Source: Rhodospirillales bacterium
GTDB taxonomy: Bacteria > Pseudomonadota > Alphaproteobacteria > Dongiales > Dongiaceae
Assembly: GCA_009885795.1 (NCBI GenBank)
Contig: VFKA01000020.1
Coordinates: 62,001 to 126,000, forward strand
Direction: 5' to 3'
Length of the DNA: 64,000 bases
Position numbers and translations under genes: made by a program. Within the stretch, counting starts at the first letter, position 1. Each line of letters opens with the position of its first letter. The notes under the pieces are model-generated. The model was not told the origin of the DNA. It ran no database searches and saw nothing but the letters and a program-made list of their open reading frames with translations. Shown here one piece after another: positions 52,178-62,540 of the stretch.

Positions 52178-52962
52178 CGCCGGCCGCGGTCGAGGCGTTC
52201 CGGCGCGACGGCGCGGCGGTACTGCGCGGGGCCTTCAAGGATTGGGTCGAGACGCTGCGGGCCGGAATCGAGAAGAACATCGCCAGCCCGAGCGCCGACG
52301 CGCGCATTTATGACGGCGCGGCGGGCGGGCGCTTCTTCGGCGATTACTGCAACTGGGCGCGAGTTCCGGAGTTCGAGGCATTCATCCGGCGCTCGCCCGC
52401 CGCCGAAGCGGCCGCGGAGTTGATGGGATCGAAGTCCGTCCGGCTGTTCCACGAGTACGTGCTGGTGAAGGAACCCGCCGCGGACGTGGCGACGCCCTGG
52501 CACCAGGACCAGCCCTATTACTGCGTCGAGGGCGAGAAATGCGTGAGCCTCTGGATTCCGCTCGACGACGTGCCGCGCGAGCGCACGCCCGAATTCGTCG
52601 CCGGGTCGCACCGCTGGGGCAGGCTGTTCCGGCCCGAGCGTTTCAACCGCACGGCGCTTAACGAGGATGACGGCCTGGAGCCGGTGCCGGACATCGACGC
52701 AAACCGCGCGGACTACGACATTCTCGGCTGGGCGCTCGCACCCGGCGACGCGGTGGCGTTTCATTACAAGTCGCTGCACGGCGCGCCCGCCAATGCCTCG
52801 CCTTCGGCGCGAAGGCGGGCGTTCTCGCTGCGGCTGGTGGGCGACGGCGCCACGTTCTTCCGCCAGGAGGGCCGCACGACCTCGCCGCCGATGCGCGAAG
52901 TCGCGCTGAAGCATGGCGACCCGCTCGATGGGCCGCAGTTTCCGGTGTTGATAGTGGGTTGA
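52165..52962 (+). CDS. Phytanoyl-CoA dioxygenase (PhyH) family protein
   Basis: Fe(II)/2-oxoglutarate dioxygenase of 265 residues. The metal triad is H113-x-D115 (WHQDQPYY) and H205 (KSLHGAPAN), followed by an Arg-rich segment for 2-oxoglutarate (RRRAFSLRLVGD). PhyH enzymes hydroxylate diverse carbon skeletons including lipids and osmolytes; substrate unknown. The ATG at 52165 begins MGLVTPAAVEAFRRDGAAVLRG, the family N-terminal pattern, and overlaps nnrU. Confidence 0.88.
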   Translation: MGLVTPAAVEAFRRDGAAVLRGAFKDWVETLRAGIEKNIASPSADARIYDGAAGGRFFGDYCNWARVPEFEAFIRRSPAAEAAAELMGSKSVRLFHEYVLVKEPAADVATPWHQDQPYYCVEGEKCVSLWIPLDDVPRERTPEFVAGSHRWGRLFRPERFNRTALNEDDGLEPVPDIDANRADYDILGWALAPGDAVAFHYKSLHGAPANASPSARRRAFSLRLVGDGATFFRQEGRTTSPPMREVALKHGDPLDGPQFPVLIVG

Positions 52963-53022
52963 AGAAGCTGATTTATCTCTGTAATTATTTGATTGTGCGA
53001 ATGTTTTTAGTGTTCTTGAGTA

Positions 53023-53042
53023 ATCGTCACGATCGTGACGAT
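53023..53042. repeat. 20-base perfect palindrome in the low-GC patch
   Basis: ATCGTCACGATCGTGACGAT reads identically on both strands. It sits in the roughly 300-base, lower-GC spacer (52963-53270) between the PhyH gene and the next open frame, which otherwise holds only the possible frame-shifted N-terminus of that gene. A perfect dyad of this size without loop is typical of a protein-binding site or a cruciform. Confidence 0.7.
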
Positions 53043-53270
53043 TTTCGAGTTGCTTAGTGGCGATCCCGGTTGCCACGTTCGTGACCCCCGAGGCACTGTC
53101 CGACCGCTCAGTATCATCGAAATCTCGCGCCGACTGGATCGCCGCCGCGCAGCGAATACCTTGAGAGCGGCCCGACCGACGAGGTTGAGTATCCGCTACA
53201 ACAGTACAGCCGACCTACCCATGAAAACCCGGCGGTTCCGTTCGCCGTCGACCGCTCGCTGTGTGAATCC

Positions 53271-53927
53271 TTGGTTGTGCCGGCGCAAGATGCCAAGAAC
53301 GTTGTCTTGCGCATGCTTCCGAAGTCATCGGGATTCATGACTTCCGCCGATTCGGCCGAACCTTGGGACACGCCCTACGATGTGATCAGTACCGATCGCA
53401 TCGCCGATTCCCAGCCTTTCATCAGCATCGTTCCTTACGCGGCCTTCAGCGAGTTTCGTGGCGTCGCTTACGATTTCGACAACGATGGCCGTGTCGATAC
53501 TGTCTATCAATTCAAGCGTGATCCGCCGCCGGTCTCGGCCGATCGATTTGCGGTCGCAATCGGCCAAACTTCAGCTCCAAAGCCCACCACCGAGTCCATT
53601 GTGCTTGCCGATCTCGATCTGCTGGCATTCGTCTTGTTGAGCGAAATACAAGATCTCCACCAGGCCGACGTGCCAAAAGGCTGGCGCGTCTATGATGGCA
53701 GCCTGACGCCCTATGCACCGGCTCCCGCAAGATTGAACCCCTTGCGGATTGAAGGAGATTCCTTCTTGCTCGCTTACATCGACCAGGAAGAATCGTCGGG
53801 AGCTATGCTCCTCAAACCCCTCTCATCCGGGGAACTGCAAAAATTCTGCGAGTTCCGGCGCGTCCATGAATATTTTCAGCCCCCTGATCCGCCGGTTCGC
53901 CCGCTATCGAGGGATCGTTCACGTTGA
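53271..53927 (+). CDS. Hypothetical protein with EF-hand-like loop, 5' end probably frame-shifted
   Basis: The frame is open from 53085 to the TGA at 53925, with the only usable start a TTG at 53271 (218 aa). Coding-like sequence continues upstream in the same frame (EYLESGPTDEVEYPLQQYS) with no start. A GTG at 53057 opens a different frame (AIPVATFVTPEALSD) that stops at 53164, so a one-base shift may have split the gene. The protein has DFDNDGRVDTVY, like a calcium-binding EF-hand loop, and otherwise no known domain. Lower GC than its neighbours suggests acquired DNA. Confidence 0.5.
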   Translation: MVVPAQDAKNVVLRMLPKSSGFMTSADSAEPWDTPYDVISTDRIADSQPFISIVPYAAFSEFRGVAYDFDNDGRVDTVYQFKRDPPPVSADRFAVAIGQTSAPKPTTESIVLADLDLLAFVLLSEIQDLHQADVPKGWRVYDGSLTPYAPAPARLNPLRIEGDSFLLAYIDQEESSGAMLLKPLSSGELQKFCEFRRVHEYFQPPDPPVRPLSRDRSR

Positions 53928-53948
53928 CCGCTGGGAGCACAATCGTCG

Positions 53949-55160
<1,212 letters not shown>

Positions 55161-55293
55161 GGAAGCGGTTCCTCGCTGGCGTCGGTAGAGCGCGGCGCGG
55201 ACTATAACCGAAGGCCCGCCGTTTGACACGGGCGCCTCGCGCGGCAGGCGGGCTATGATGCAAGGGGAAGGTTCCCTAGAAGGAGAAACCGCC

Positions 55294-56298
55294 ATGCCAC
55301 AGAACGACTGGAATATCCGCAAGGTGAAGGCCGACGCCGCGCTGGCCCGGCTGCCGCGAACCGCCGCCGGCGCCGTCGATTGGGGGACGGTGCGCGTCGC
55401 CCATCTCGACACCGGCTACACGCGCCACGAGGCTTTCGGCCCGTGGACGCCGGCGGGGCGCAACCAGATCGTGCTCGCCCATCTCGGCCGCGACTTCTTT
55501 CAGCCGAACCGTCCCACCGCCGAGGATCCGCTGACCCAGGTGCCGCTCCAGGTCCCGGGCCACGGCACCCGTACTGCGAGCGCGCTGTCGGGCGACGGCC
55601 CGCGCATTGTCGGCCTGGCGCCGCGGCTGCCGCTGATACCCTACCGCATCAACGACAACGTCCTCATATCCGCCCGCGCCTGCCGGGCCATCGGCGACGC
55701 GCTCGGGGATGCCGTCGACCGCACCGGCTGCGCCGTCGCCAGCATCAGCCAGGGTTTCCCGGTCGTGTTCGACCGGAAGATGGGCGAGGGCGTCGATCAT
55801 GCCTATGAGAACGGCGTCATCGTCGTGGCCGCCGCCGGCCAGGAGACCAACAAGGTCTGCTATCCGAGCAAGCACCGGCGCGCCATCTCGGTCGCCGGGT
55901 TCACCCGCGCGAATCGCCTCTACTACCCGTACGAATCCTACGCGCGCATCGATATCTGGGCGCCGGCCGATCCGATCTGGCGGGCGGATGTGGGCGCGCC
56001 GCCCAAGGACTATGGCACCGGCGAGGGCACCTCCTATGCGGTGCCGCATGTGACGGCGGCGGCTTCCATGTGGCTGCGGTTGAAGGGGACGGCGATCGCC
56101 AATGCCTATCCCGAGCCATGGCAGAGAGTGGAAGCGTTCCGGGTACTTCTGGAGAAGAGCCAGGCGCCATTGCCCTTCAAGAGTCCGGGCGATAACACCG
56201 CCGGCATGCTCAACATCGACCGCCTGCTGCAAGCGCCCTTGCCGGCGGTGGCAAGTCTGGTCAAGGAGGCCGACCGCGCCGCCGACGACGTGTTCTAA
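55294..56298 (+). CDS. Intracellular subtilisin-like S8 peptidase with unusual oxyanion residue
   Basis: Protein of 334 residues without signal peptide or membrane anchor. The S8 triad is D39 (VAHLDTGY), H90 (GHGTRTAS) and S247 (GTSYAVPHV). The usual oxyanion asparagine (AAGN) is replaced by Gln at 183 (AAAGQE), and the strand before it reads SISQGFP rather than SLG. There is no N-terminal propeptide. It may be a peptidase of altered specificity or a peptide-binding enzyme relic. AAGGAGAAACC precedes the ATG at 55294 and decides this start over an upstream ATG. Flanked downstream by a dispersed repeat. Confidence 0.8.
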   Translation: MPQNDWNIRKVKADAALARLPRTAAGAVDWGTVRVAHLDTGYTRHEAFGPWTPAGRNQIVLAHLGRDFFQPNRPTAEDPLTQVPLQVPGHGTRTASALSGDGPRIVGLAPRLPLIPYRINDNVLISARACRAIGDALGDAVDRTGCAVASISQGFPVVFDRKMGEGVDHAYENGVIVVAAAGQETNKVCYPSKHRRAISVAGFTRANRLYYPYESYARIDIWAPADPIWRADVGAPPKDYGTGEGTSYAVPHVTAAASMWLRLKGTAIANAYPEPWQRVEAFRVLLEKSQAPLPFKSPGDNTAGMLNIDRLLQAPLPAVASLVKEADRAADDVF

Positions 56299-56312
56299 GC
56301 AGCGGCGCCGCG

Positions 56313-56399
56313 CCTCGTCCTTCGACAGGCTCAGGACGAGGCGGAACTGCTGCAACCGATCATCCTCACACTGAGCTTGTCGAAGTGGGAGGATGAGCG
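56313..56399. repeat. Dispersed palindromic repeat, family B copy 2
   Basis: CCTCGTCCTTCGACAGGCTCAGGACGAGG forms one hairpin and CATCCTCACACTGAGCTTGTCGAAGTGGGAGGATG a second. Both share the CCTTCGA/TCGAAG and CTCAGGA/TGAGG elements of the copy at 5852-5969, in the spacer between the peptidase and rlmN. Confidence 0.7.
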
Positions 56400-56420
56400 A
56401 TTCAGTTTAACAGAGGTCTG

Positions 56421-57545
56421 TTAAGCAGCGGCGCCGCGACGCGCCCGTTCGCTGGCCGACTTCAACTGCCCGCAGGCCGCCATGATGTCGCGCCCGCGCG
56501 GTGCGCGCACCGGCGAGGCGTAGCCGGCGTCGAACACGATCTGGCTGAAGCGGGCGATGGCCTCGTCGCTCGAACATTCGTAGGGCGCGCCCGGCCAGGA
56601 ATTGAACGGGATCAGGTTGACCTTGGCCGGAATGCCGGCGATGAGGCGCACCAGCGCGCGGGCATCGGCCGGTGAATCGTTCACGTCCCTCAGCATCACG
56701 TACTCGAAGGTGATGCGCCGGGCATTGTGGATTCCGGGGTACGCGCGGCACGCCGCCATCAACTCGGCGATCGGGTATTTTCGGTTCAAGGGCACGAGGG
56801 TGTCGCGCAATTCGTCGGTGACGGCGTGCAGCGACACCGCGAGATTGACGCCGAGCTCCTCGCCGCAGCGTTTCATCATCGGCACGACGCCGGCGGTGGA
56901 GAGCGTGATCTTGCGGCGGGAGATGGCGATGCCCTCGCCGTCCAAGAGGATGCGAACCGCCTTGGCCACGTTCTCGTAGTTGTAGAGCGGCTCGCCCATG
57001 CCCATGAGGACGACGTTGGAGATGAGCCGGCCTTCCCTGGGCGAGGGCCATTCGTGAAGCTCGTCGCGCGCCAGCAGCAATTGGCCGACGATCTCGCCGG
57101 GCGAGAGGTTACGCACCAGCCTTTGGGTTCCGGTGTGGCAGAACCGGCAGGTGAGCGTGCAGCCGACTTGCGAGGAGACGCAGAGCGTGCCGCGGTCCTC
57201 CTCGGGAATGTGCACGCTCTCCGCCCGGTTGCCGTCGGCGAAGCGCAGCAGCCATTTGCGGGTACCGTCCTCGGAGCATTGCCCGAGTTCGATGCCGGGC
57301 CGGTCGGCCACGAACCGGTCGGCGAGGCGCGCGCGGAAATCCTTGGCGAGCGTCGTCATCGCGGCGAAATCCGTCGCCCCGCGATGGTAGAGCCAGTGCC
57401 AGAGCTGGCGGGCGCGAAACGGCGCCTCGCCCAGCTCGGCCAGAACCGCCGCCAGCTCGGTCCGATCGAGCCCGATCAGGTTCCGGCGCGTCTGTCCGGC
57501 CACGGATGGCGGCGCGAAGGCGAGCGCGTGCCCGGCGGTACTCAA
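56421..57545 (-). CDS. rlmN: 23S rRNA A2503/tRNA A37 C2-methyltransferase
   Basis: Radical SAM enzyme of 374 residues methylating C2 of 23S A2503 and some tRNA A37. The radical-SAM cluster is C129-x3-C133-x2-C136. The methyl-carrying cysteine is C122 (LCVSSQ), and the C-terminal catalytic Cys is in [16 protein letters not shown] and NAARR-type motifs follow. The protein helps set peptidyl-transferase centre fidelity and antibiotic response. It is on the minus strand with its start near the next minus-strand gene, an IalB-like protein, with 27 bases between them. Confidence 0.95.
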   Translation of the reverse strand: MSTAGHALAFAPPSVAGQTRRNLIGLDRTELAAVLAELGEAPFRARQLWHWLYHRGATDFAAMTTLAKDFRARLADRFVADRPGIELGQCSEDGTRKWLLRFADGNRAESVHIPEEDRGTLCVSSQVGCTLTCRFCHTGTQRLVRNLSPGEIVGQLLLARDELHEWPSPREGRLISNVVLMGMGEPLYNYENVAKAVRILLDGEGIAISRRKITLSTAGVVPMMKRCGEELGVNLAVSLHAVTDELRDTLVPLNRKYPIAELMAACRAYPGIHNARRITFEYVMLRDVNDSPADARALVRLIAGIPAKVNLIPFNSWPGAPYECSSDEAIARFSQIVFDAGYASPVRAPRGRDIMAACGQLKSASERARRGAAA

Positions 57546-57572
57546 TCTATCCGCCCACGATCGGCTGCCCCG

Positions 57573-58091
57573 CTATGGGGCGACCCCGCAGGCCTCGCTG
57601 ATGGCGCCGTGGGCCTTGGTGAACCCCCGGAGCGAGAAGGTGTCGGTCGTCAGCGTGCCGCGCGTCGACGTGCCCTGCACGATCATGCTGTTGCCGATAC
57701 GCATGGCGGCCACGAGCTTGGCGTCGTCCTCGTCCCTTGCCCAGGCGCTGCCTTGCTCGGTGAACAGGTTGAAGGATTGATCGGCGATCGAGACCGTGAC
57801 CTCGCTGCCCTCCTTATATGTGTAGCCGGCCACGATGGTCACGACATTGAGCGCGTTGCCGGCGGGGCGGTGCGTGATGAGCGCATAGACCTTGCCGCGG
57901 TTGGAGTACTTGCCTTCCGACTTCGTCGGATTGCTGGTCATGAAGCAGCCGGCGTCACCGTCGTTCTTGAACGTCGCCGCCTCCCAGTCGCCGAATTCGC
58001 CGATCGATTGCGGCTCCTCCGCCAAGGCCGGCGCCGCCGCGACGAAACCCGCCGCCAACAGCAGGGCCATCATGAATCTTACGTTGATCAT
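57573..58091 (-). CDS. IalB-like (invasion-associated locus B) secreted protein
   Basis: Periplasmic protein of 172 residues. The signal peptide is about 1-24 (MMALLLAAGFVAAAPALA). The mature chain matches the IalB family pattern: FGDWEAATFKNDGDAGCF, RGKVYALITHRP, FNLFTEQGSAWARDEDDAKLVAAM, GTSTRGTLTTDTFSLRGF and a final EAC. Two Cys may form a disulphide. Function unknown in non-pathogens. ATG at 58091 opens the signal peptide. Confidence 0.88.
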   Translation of the reverse strand: MINVRFMMALLLAAGFVAAAPALAEEPQSIGEFGDWEAATFKNDGDAGCFMTSNPTKSEGKYSNRGKVYALITHRPAGNALNVVTIVAGYTYKEGSEVTVSIADQSFNLFTEQGSAWARDEDDAKLVAAMRIGNSMIVQGTSTRGTLTTDTFSLRGFTKAHGAISEACGVAP

Positions 58092-58295
58092 GCCACGCCT
58101 TCTAGAATTGCCTTCGGTTGCAAAAGGACGGGGTCCCACAAGGGGGATGAAGCCAACGAGGGAACCCGATCCACGACGGCAAACTAATATGGAACAAGCG
58201 CTTCGCTTGCAAGCCTGTTGGCTTGCCTGGTCGGGCGGGTCAAGGCATGGTACGCGACCCGTTTCGGCCATTTCATTGCAAAATCATCGAGCTTC

Positions 58296-59330
58296 ATGCC
58301 GCAAGAGTCCCGCTCGCCCGACAACGCCAACCCGCTCGTCGTCGAGGTGACGAGGGGCGATATGGTCGAAAGCCGCCACCGCGCGGCGGTGGCCGTGGCC
58401 GATGCCGCCGGCCGGTTCGTGCACGCCTGGGGCAATGTCGAGCGCCCGATCTATGGCCGTTCGGCGTTAAAGCCCCTGCAGACCCTACCCGTCATCGAAA
58501 CGGGCGCCGCCGAACGCTATGGGATGGGCGCGGCCGAGCTCGCCCTCGCCACGGCGTCGCATGGCGGCGAACCGCGCCATGTCGATCTCGCCCGCGCCTT
58601 GCTCGCGCGCATCGGTTGCGCCGAAAGCGATCTCGAATGCGGGCCGCAATGGCCGTCGCACGAACCCGCGGCCATGGCCCTGGCGCGTTCGGGCGCCGGC
58701 CCCGGCCCGATTCATAACAACTGCTCGGGCAAACATGCGGGCATGCTCGCGACGGCACGCCACCGGGGCGAGACCACGAGCGGCTACATCGGGTTCGAGC
58801 ACCCGGTTCAGCAACGCGTGCTGGCGGTGCTGGAGGCCATGACCGGCCTCGAGCTTGGGTCCGCGCCGCGCGGCATCGACGGATGCGGCATTCCCGTCAT
58901 CGGCATACCCTTGCGGGCTGTGGCGCTGGCCATGGCGCGGCTGGCCGATCCGGCGGCGCTTCAACCCGAACGCGCGGCGGCGGCAAGAAGCATCGTCGCC
59001 GCCATGATGGCCGAGCCCTTCCTGGTGGCAGGCACGAACGAGTTCAATACCGTGTTCATGCGCGCGCTCGGTGGCACGGCGGCGATCAAGGGCGGGGCCG
59101 AGGGCGTCTATACCGCCGCCCTGCCGGGCTTGGGTCTCGGCGTCGCCCTCAAGATCGACGACGGCGCCGGGCGCGCGGCGTCGGTGGCGTTGGCGCGGGT
59201 CCTGCACCGGTTGGGCGCGGTGCCGCCGGCGCAAACAGAGGCGCTGGGCGATCTTTTCGCAAGCCCGGTCCTCAACCGCGCCGGGGTCGAGATCGGCCGG
59301 GTGCGGCCGGCGGCCGACTGCCCGTTCTGA
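58296..59330 (+). CDS. Class 3 (ReAV-type) asparaginase
   Basis: Asparaginase of 344 residues of the Rhizobium etli AV type. Family signatures: SALKPLQ with S56 and K59, and NNCSGKHAGM with C143 and K146, the metal-tuning and catalytic pair, then DGCGIP. The N-terminal FVHAWGNVERPIYGRS is typical. Cytoplasmic; hydrolyses L-asparagine to aspartate. The ATG at 58296 (MPQESRSPDNANP) is chosen over an upstream frame start because only the later segment is coding-like. Confidence 0.9.
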   Translation: MPQESRSPDNANPLVVEVTRGDMVESRHRAAVAVADAAGRFVHAWGNVERPIYGRSALKPLQTLPVIETGAAERYGMGAAELALATASHGGEPRHVDLARALLARIGCAESDLECGPQWPSHEPAAMALARSGAGPGPIHNNCSGKHAGMLATARHRGETTSGYIGFEHPVQQRVLAVLEAMTGLELGSAPRGIDGCGIPVIGIPLRAVALAMARLADPAALQPERAAAARSIVAAMMAEPFLVAGTNEFNTVFMRALGGTAAIKGGAEGVYTAALPGLGLGVALKIDDGAGRAASVALARVLHRLGAVPPAQTEALGDLFASPVLNRAGVEIGRVRPAADCPF

Positions 59331-59341
59331 GCCGCCCGCGA

Positions 59342-60322
59342 ATGCGCGCCATCCTCTGCCCCGCCTTCGGCTCGATCGACGCGCTCTCGGTCACGGAGAT
59401 TCCGGAACCGACGCCGGGTTCGGGCGAGGTGCTTCTCGCCGTCGAGGCGGCCGGTGTCAATTTCGCCGACATCCTGATGATCGGCGGGCAGTATCAGGAA
59501 AAGCCGGCGCTGCCCTTCGTGCCCGGCATGGAAGCGGCCGGGACGGTCGTCGAGGTTGGCGCCGGCGTGACCGCGTTCAAGTCCGGCCAGCGCGTCGCCG
59601 CGGTATTGGATCGCGGCGCGTTCGCCGAACAGGCGACGGCGCGCGCGAGCGACATCGTGGCGTTGCCGGCGGGCATGGATTTCGCCACGGCGGCGGCGTT
59701 CCCGATCGCCTATGGCACCGCTTATGGCGCTCTCGTCTGGCGCGCCGGCCTGAAGCCGGGCGAAGTGCTGCTGGTGCACGGCGCGGGCGGGGGCGTCGGG
59801 CTGGCGGCGGTCGAGGTGGGCAGGGCACTCGGCGCCACCGTCATCGCGACGGCCGGCGATCCCGAGAAGCTTGCGCTTGCGCGCGAGCATGGCGCCGATC
59901 ATCTCATCGATTACGCCCGGGAAGACGTCCGCGCGAGGGTTAAGGCGCTCACCGGCGGCATCGACGTGGCCTTCGATCCCGTGGGCGGCGATGCCTTCGA
60001 CGCCAGCTTGCGGGTCGCGAATTGGGGTGCGCGGCTGGTCATCATCGGATTCGCGGGGGGCCGCGTGCCGCAGATCCCGGCGAACATCCTTCTCGTGAAG
60101 AACATCGCGGCGATGGGTTTCTACTGGGGATCGTACCGGCGCAAGCAGCCCGATCTGGTCGCCGAATCTTGGGGCACGCTGCTCGACTGGTGGGGCGAGG
60201 GGCGGATCGGGCCGACGGTCGGCGCCGCCCTCGATCTCGCCGAGGCGGCGGCGGCACTGGCGCTTTTGCGCGACCGAAAATCCACGGGCAAGATCGTGCT
60301 GACGACCAACAGGCCGCGGTAA
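59342..60322 (+). CDS. NADPH:quinone oxidoreductase-type MDR dehydrogenase
   Basis: Zinc-free medium-chain dehydrogenase of 326 residues. It has a GroES-like N-terminal domain (VEAAGVNFADILMIGGQY, PGMEAAGTVVEVG), a Rossmann domain with HGAGGGVGLAAVEVGRALGA, and the C-terminal NILLVKNIAAMGFYWG. The QOR/zeta-crystallin type reduces quinones or enoyl substrates. It starts 11 bases after the asparaginase stop and ends 5 bases before a methyltransferase gene, forming a short operon. Confidence 0.88.
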   Translation: MRAILCPAFGSIDALSVTEIPEPTPGSGEVLLAVEAAGVNFADILMIGGQYQEKPALPFVPGMEAAGTVVEVGAGVTAFKSGQRVAAVLDRGAFAEQATARASDIVALPAGMDFATAAAFPIAYGTAYGALVWRAGLKPGEVLLVHGAGGGVGLAAVEVGRALGATVIATAGDPEKLALAREHGADHLIDYAREDVRARVKALTGGIDVAFDPVGGDAFDASLRVANWGARLVIIGFAGGRVPQIPANILLVKNIAAMGFYWGSYRRKQPDLVAESWGTLLDWWGEGRIGPTVGAALDLAEAAAALALLRDRKSTGKIVLTTNRPR

Positions 60323-60327
60323 TCGCC

Positions 60328-61578
60328 ATGGCGGATTTAGCGGCCGATCACTACGAGCTCTACCCCTACCCGCCGCGCGATCCGCGCGATGAGGGCAAGC
60401 GCCTGATCGAGGGCTATCCAAGCCACCTCGCCGAGATCAACCACTACATTTTCGCCGGCCGCCGGGACTTTCGCCGGCCGTTTCGCGCGCTCGTGGCCGG
60501 CGGCGGCACCGGCGACGGCACCATCATGCTTGCGCGGCAACTGGCCGATCGCGGCTGTCCGGCGGAGATCGTCTATGTCGATCCGTCGGAGGCCGCCCGG
60601 CGGATCGCCGAAGCGCGCGCGGCCGCGCGCAAGCTCGACAACATTCGTTTCGTCACCGGCGCCATCGAGCAATTGCCCGAGCTTGCTCCCGGACCATTCG
60701 ACTACATCGACTGTTGCGGCGTGCTGCACCATCTGGCCGACCCGGAAGCGGGTCTCGCGCGGCTTGTCGGCGCGCTCGCCGATGAAGGCGGCCTCGGCCT
60801 CATGGTCTATGGCGCGATCGGGCGCACCGGCGTCTATCACGTGCAAGAGCTGTTGCGCGGGCTGGCGCCGGCCGAAAGCATGGCGCCCAAGGAACGCCTG
60901 GCGATGGCCAAGCGCCTGCTGCGCAACCTACCGCCGACGAATTGGCTGAGGCGCAATGCCGCCGTCGCCGATCACATCGGCCTCGGCGATGCCGGCATCC
61001 ACGATCTGCTGCTGCACCGGCGCGACCGGGCCTATAGCGTGCCGGAGGTGGCGGCGCTGGCCACGGGCGCCAAGCTCGATATCGTCGCGTTCATGGAGCC
61101 GTGGCGCTACGAGCCGACTGCTTACGTGAGCGACCCCGCGCTGGTTCGCGTGCTGGCTTCCGGCGGATTGGTGGAGCGGGCGAAAGCGGCCGAACTCATC
61201 GCCGGGAACCTGAAGACGCACGCCTTTTATGCCGTCAAGGCCGGGCGCGGCGTTGGCGCGGCCGCGAGCCTAGAAGACCCGGACCTGGTGCCGATCTTGC
61301 GCGGCCAGGATGCGCCGGGACTGGTGGCCGGCCTCAAGCCCGGGAACGATCTCAGCGTTTCCATCGACGGCGTGCGCGCGGTCTTCCCGCTGCCGGCGCG
61401 CACGCGCCCGATCCTGATGGCGGTCGACGGGCGGCGCGGGCTTGCCGAAATCCACCGCATCGTCAGCGCCGCGGATGGCGGGCGGCTGGCCTGGCCGGCC
61501 TTCCGGGAGGATTTCGCGCGCGTCTACGAAGTTTTCCGGGCGATCAATCGTCTGTTGCTGCAACTGCCCGCCGGCTAG
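60328..61578 (+). CDS. SAM-dependent methyltransferase with C-terminal extension
   Basis: Protein of 416 residues. The class I fold starts around residue 50 (RALVAGGGTGDGTIMLARQLA), with the VYVDPSEAARRIAE strand-2 acid and DYIDCCGVLHHLADP. A C-terminal region of roughly 170 residues (from LVSDPALVRVL onward) has no domain I recognise. The N-terminal DHYELYPYPPRDPRDE is shared by uncharacterised methyltransferases acting on peptides or small molecules. Followed by a second methyltransferase gene after 14 bases. Confidence 0.8.
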   Translation: MADLAADHYELYPYPPRDPRDEGKRLIEGYPSHLAEINHYIFAGRRDFRRPFRALVAGGGTGDGTIMLARQLADRGCPAEIVYVDPSEAARRIAEARAAARKLDNIRFVTGAIEQLPELAPGPFDYIDCCGVLHHLADPEAGLARLVGALADEGGLGLMVYGAIGRTGVYHVQELLRGLAPAESMAPKERLAMAKRLLRNLPPTNWLRRNAAVADHIGLGDAGIHDLLLHRRDRAYSVPEVAALATGAKLDIVAFMEPWRYEPTAYVSDPALVRVLASGGLVERAKAAELIAGNLKTHAFYAVKAGRGVGAAASLEDPDLVPILRGQDAPGLVAGLKPGNDLSVSIDGVRAVFPLPARTRPILMAVDGRRGLAEIHRIVSAADGGRLAWPAFREDFARVYEVFRAINRLLLQLPAG

Positions 61579-61592
61579 AGCATACTCGATCC

Positions 61593-62159
61593 ATGCTCAG
61601 CGAATCGCGCCTGTTCCTGAAACTGTGGCTGAAGCGGCCCCACAGCGTCGGCACCTGGGCACCCAGCAGCCAGGCGCTGGCCATGGCCATGGCGCGCGAA
61701 GTGCCGCGGCCGGTAGCGCTGCCGATCGTCGAGTTGGGCGGCGGAACCGGAGCGGTGACGCGGGGCCTGCTGGACGCCGCGATCCCACGCGACAAGTTGA
61801 TTGTCGTCGAGCGGGAACAAATCTTTTACCAGATGCTGGTGGAGCGCTTTCCAGGGGTCTCGGTGCTCCGGGGCGATGCCGGCGAGTTGACGGCCTTGTT
61901 GCGCCGGCACGGCGTCGGACAGGTCGGCGCCGTCGTCTCCTGCCTGCCATTGGCGGCGATGCCGCGCGCCATGGCGCGGCGGATCGTCGAGGAAAGCCTT
62001 GGCGTGCTTGCCCCCGGCGCGCCATTCATTCAATTCACCTACACGTGGCTGTCGCCGATCTCGCGTTCCCACCACGGGCTGCAAGGCGGCCTCACCCAGC
62101 GGGTCTTCGGCAACTTCCCTCCGGCATCCGTCTGGGTCTATCGCCGCCAGGCCGACTGA
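61593..62159 (+). CDS. PmtA-like phospholipid N-methyltransferase
   Basis: Methyltransferase of 188 residues, the size of Rhodobacter-type PmtA. GTWAPSSQALAMAMA near the N-terminus matches the GAVxPSSxxLAxxM opening of this family. IVELGGGTGAVTRGLL is SAM motif I and VVEREQIFYQML the strand-2 acid. Such enzymes convert phosphatidylethanolamine to phosphatidylcholine or related lipids at the membrane; KsgA-type rRNA methyltransferases have a similar core, but the PSS motif favours PmtA. Possibly transcribed with the methyltransferase upstream. Confidence 0.78.
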   Translation: MLSESRLFLKLWLKRPHSVGTWAPSSQALAMAMAREVPRPVALPIVELGGGTGAVTRGLLDAAIPRDKLIVVEREQIFYQMLVERFPGVSVLRGDAGELTALLRRHGVGQVGAVVSCLPLAAMPRAMARRIVEESLGVLAPGAPFIQFTYTWLSPISRSHHGLQGGLTQRVFGNFPPASVWVYRRQAD

Positions 62160-62170
62160 TCGGGCGCGCC

Positions 62171-62413
62171 TCACCTGCGCCAGAACGGCTTCTTCAACTC
62201 GCCTTCGACGTCGTAGCGCGATAGTCCGATATCGCTCAGCAGGCGGTCGTCCAGCCGACCAAGCATGCGGCGGTCATTGGCCCGCGCCTGCCACCGGCCA
62301 ACGGCCTCGTCGAACCGGACAAAGTTCGCTACAAGCCCTTCGCCCACCAGATGAGCGAATCCGGCGATCCACGAACCGGAAGCCAAAACCTGTTGATAAC
62401 CCCTGGCGTTCAT
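62171..62413 (-). CDS. DUF1127 small protein
   Basis: Protein of 80 residues with the DUF1127 (YjiS-like) C-terminal module RMLGRLDDRLLSDIGLSRYDVEGELKKPFWRR, after an N-terminal helical part with a moderately hydrophobic face. DUF1127 proteins act as small RNA-binding or stress-growth regulators in alphaproteobacteria. AGGAG at proper spacing precedes the ATG at 62413. Divergent from the LysR regulator gene. Confidence 0.88.
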   Translation of the reverse strand: MNARGYQQVLASGSWIAGFAHLVGEGLVANFVRFDEAVGRWQARANDRRMLGRLDDRLLSDIGLSRYDVEGELKKPFWRR

Positions 62414-62540
62414 GTCTAATCTCCTCACGCTGTTAGGCCACCTTATTCGGCGACCTCGTGACGAGAAACATGGCCTGGAATCCCATGCTCTACAAACGAT
62501 CATTTCTCATATGTTCTGTTAGTTTTTCTAACGTAACGAC

